Below, one piece after another: positions 37,076-37,139 of a stretch of 37,139 nucleotides of DNA. Origin of the DNA: a virus; IMG/VR virus record IMGVR_UViG_3300007346_000083, positions 1-37,139 of that record; one strand, written 5' to 3'. Position 1 is the stretch's first letter. Every line of letters begins with the position of its first letter. The position numbers were made by a program, and so were the translations under genes. The notes beneath the pieces are model-generated. The model saw nothing but the letters and a program-made list of their open reading frames with translations. It made no database searches and was not told the origin of the DNA.

Positions 37076-37139
37076 CTGTTTGTTCCTTTTTTGAGGGTTA
37101 AACAGAACTTTTTAAGGGGTTTCTATCCCTTTTGAGGTA
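37076..37139 (-). other. Leader of the 86-aa gene with a small hairpin; possible end of an upstream gene
   Basis: This 64-bp edge holds an AAGGG / CCCTT inverted repeat (5-bp stem, 8-nt loop, about 37107-37124) that could be the terminator of a gene beyond the edge, although only two T residues follow it on the minus strand. Minus-strand frames end at TAA or TAG here, so an upstream gene may end inside this segment; which frame is real cannot be decided. Confidence 0.3.

Overview
The window is a late structural block of a T4-like marine myovirus. It is probably a cyanophage (Prochlorococcus or Synechococcus host) or a close relative such as a pelagiphage. The evidence is the AT-rich sequence, homologues of T4 gp25, gp6, gp8, gp13, gp14, gp15 and gp16 in T4-like order, and several small and large virion proteins of the type seen in marine T4-like phages. 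The host cannot be fixed from this sequence alone. Every supported gene is on the minus strand, so transcription runs from high to low coordinates, with very short gaps or overlaps between genes. I see no tRNA, integrase, CRISPR array, insertion sequence or auxiliary metabolic gene.

Reading in the direction of transcription: a small conserved-looking 86-aa protein (37075-36815), then the baseplate wedge genes 25 and 6, then a giant 4508-aa virion protein in the place of T4 gene 7 with a YHYH domain, then gene 8. Next comes a second giant protein (2786 aa) that occupies the place of T4 genes 9-12 and wac. It begins with a DUF4815-like domain and carries a Lys-Pro linker plus a glycine-rich adhesin-like domain in its middle. 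Two tiny coupled genes (72 and 56 aa) follow, then the neck and tail-completion genes 13, 14 and 15 and the small terminase gene 16.

Below gene 16 (about 1-6860) is a fiber and decoration island: 117- and 111-aa overlapping small proteins, a 753-aa fiber, a 63-aa coiled-coil protein, a 621-aa beta-helix protein, a 109-aa beta-rich protein and a collagen-like fiber that runs off the left edge. The large terminase gene 17, expected next in T4 order, is not in the window.

T4-type late promoters (TATAAATA or NATAAATA on the minus strand) lie in front of gene 25, gene 8, the 117-aa gene, the 753-aa fiber, the 63-aa gene and the 621-aa gene. The 753- and 621-aa genes share an unusual arrangement: promoter, perfect inverted repeat at or near the predicted 5' end of the transcript, and a leader of about 50 nt. 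The main theme of the window is module spread. At least four short beta-rich repeat modules recur across gp8, gp14, gp15, the beta-helix protein and the two giant proteins, and account for much of the size of gp8 and gp14 beyond their T4 counterparts.
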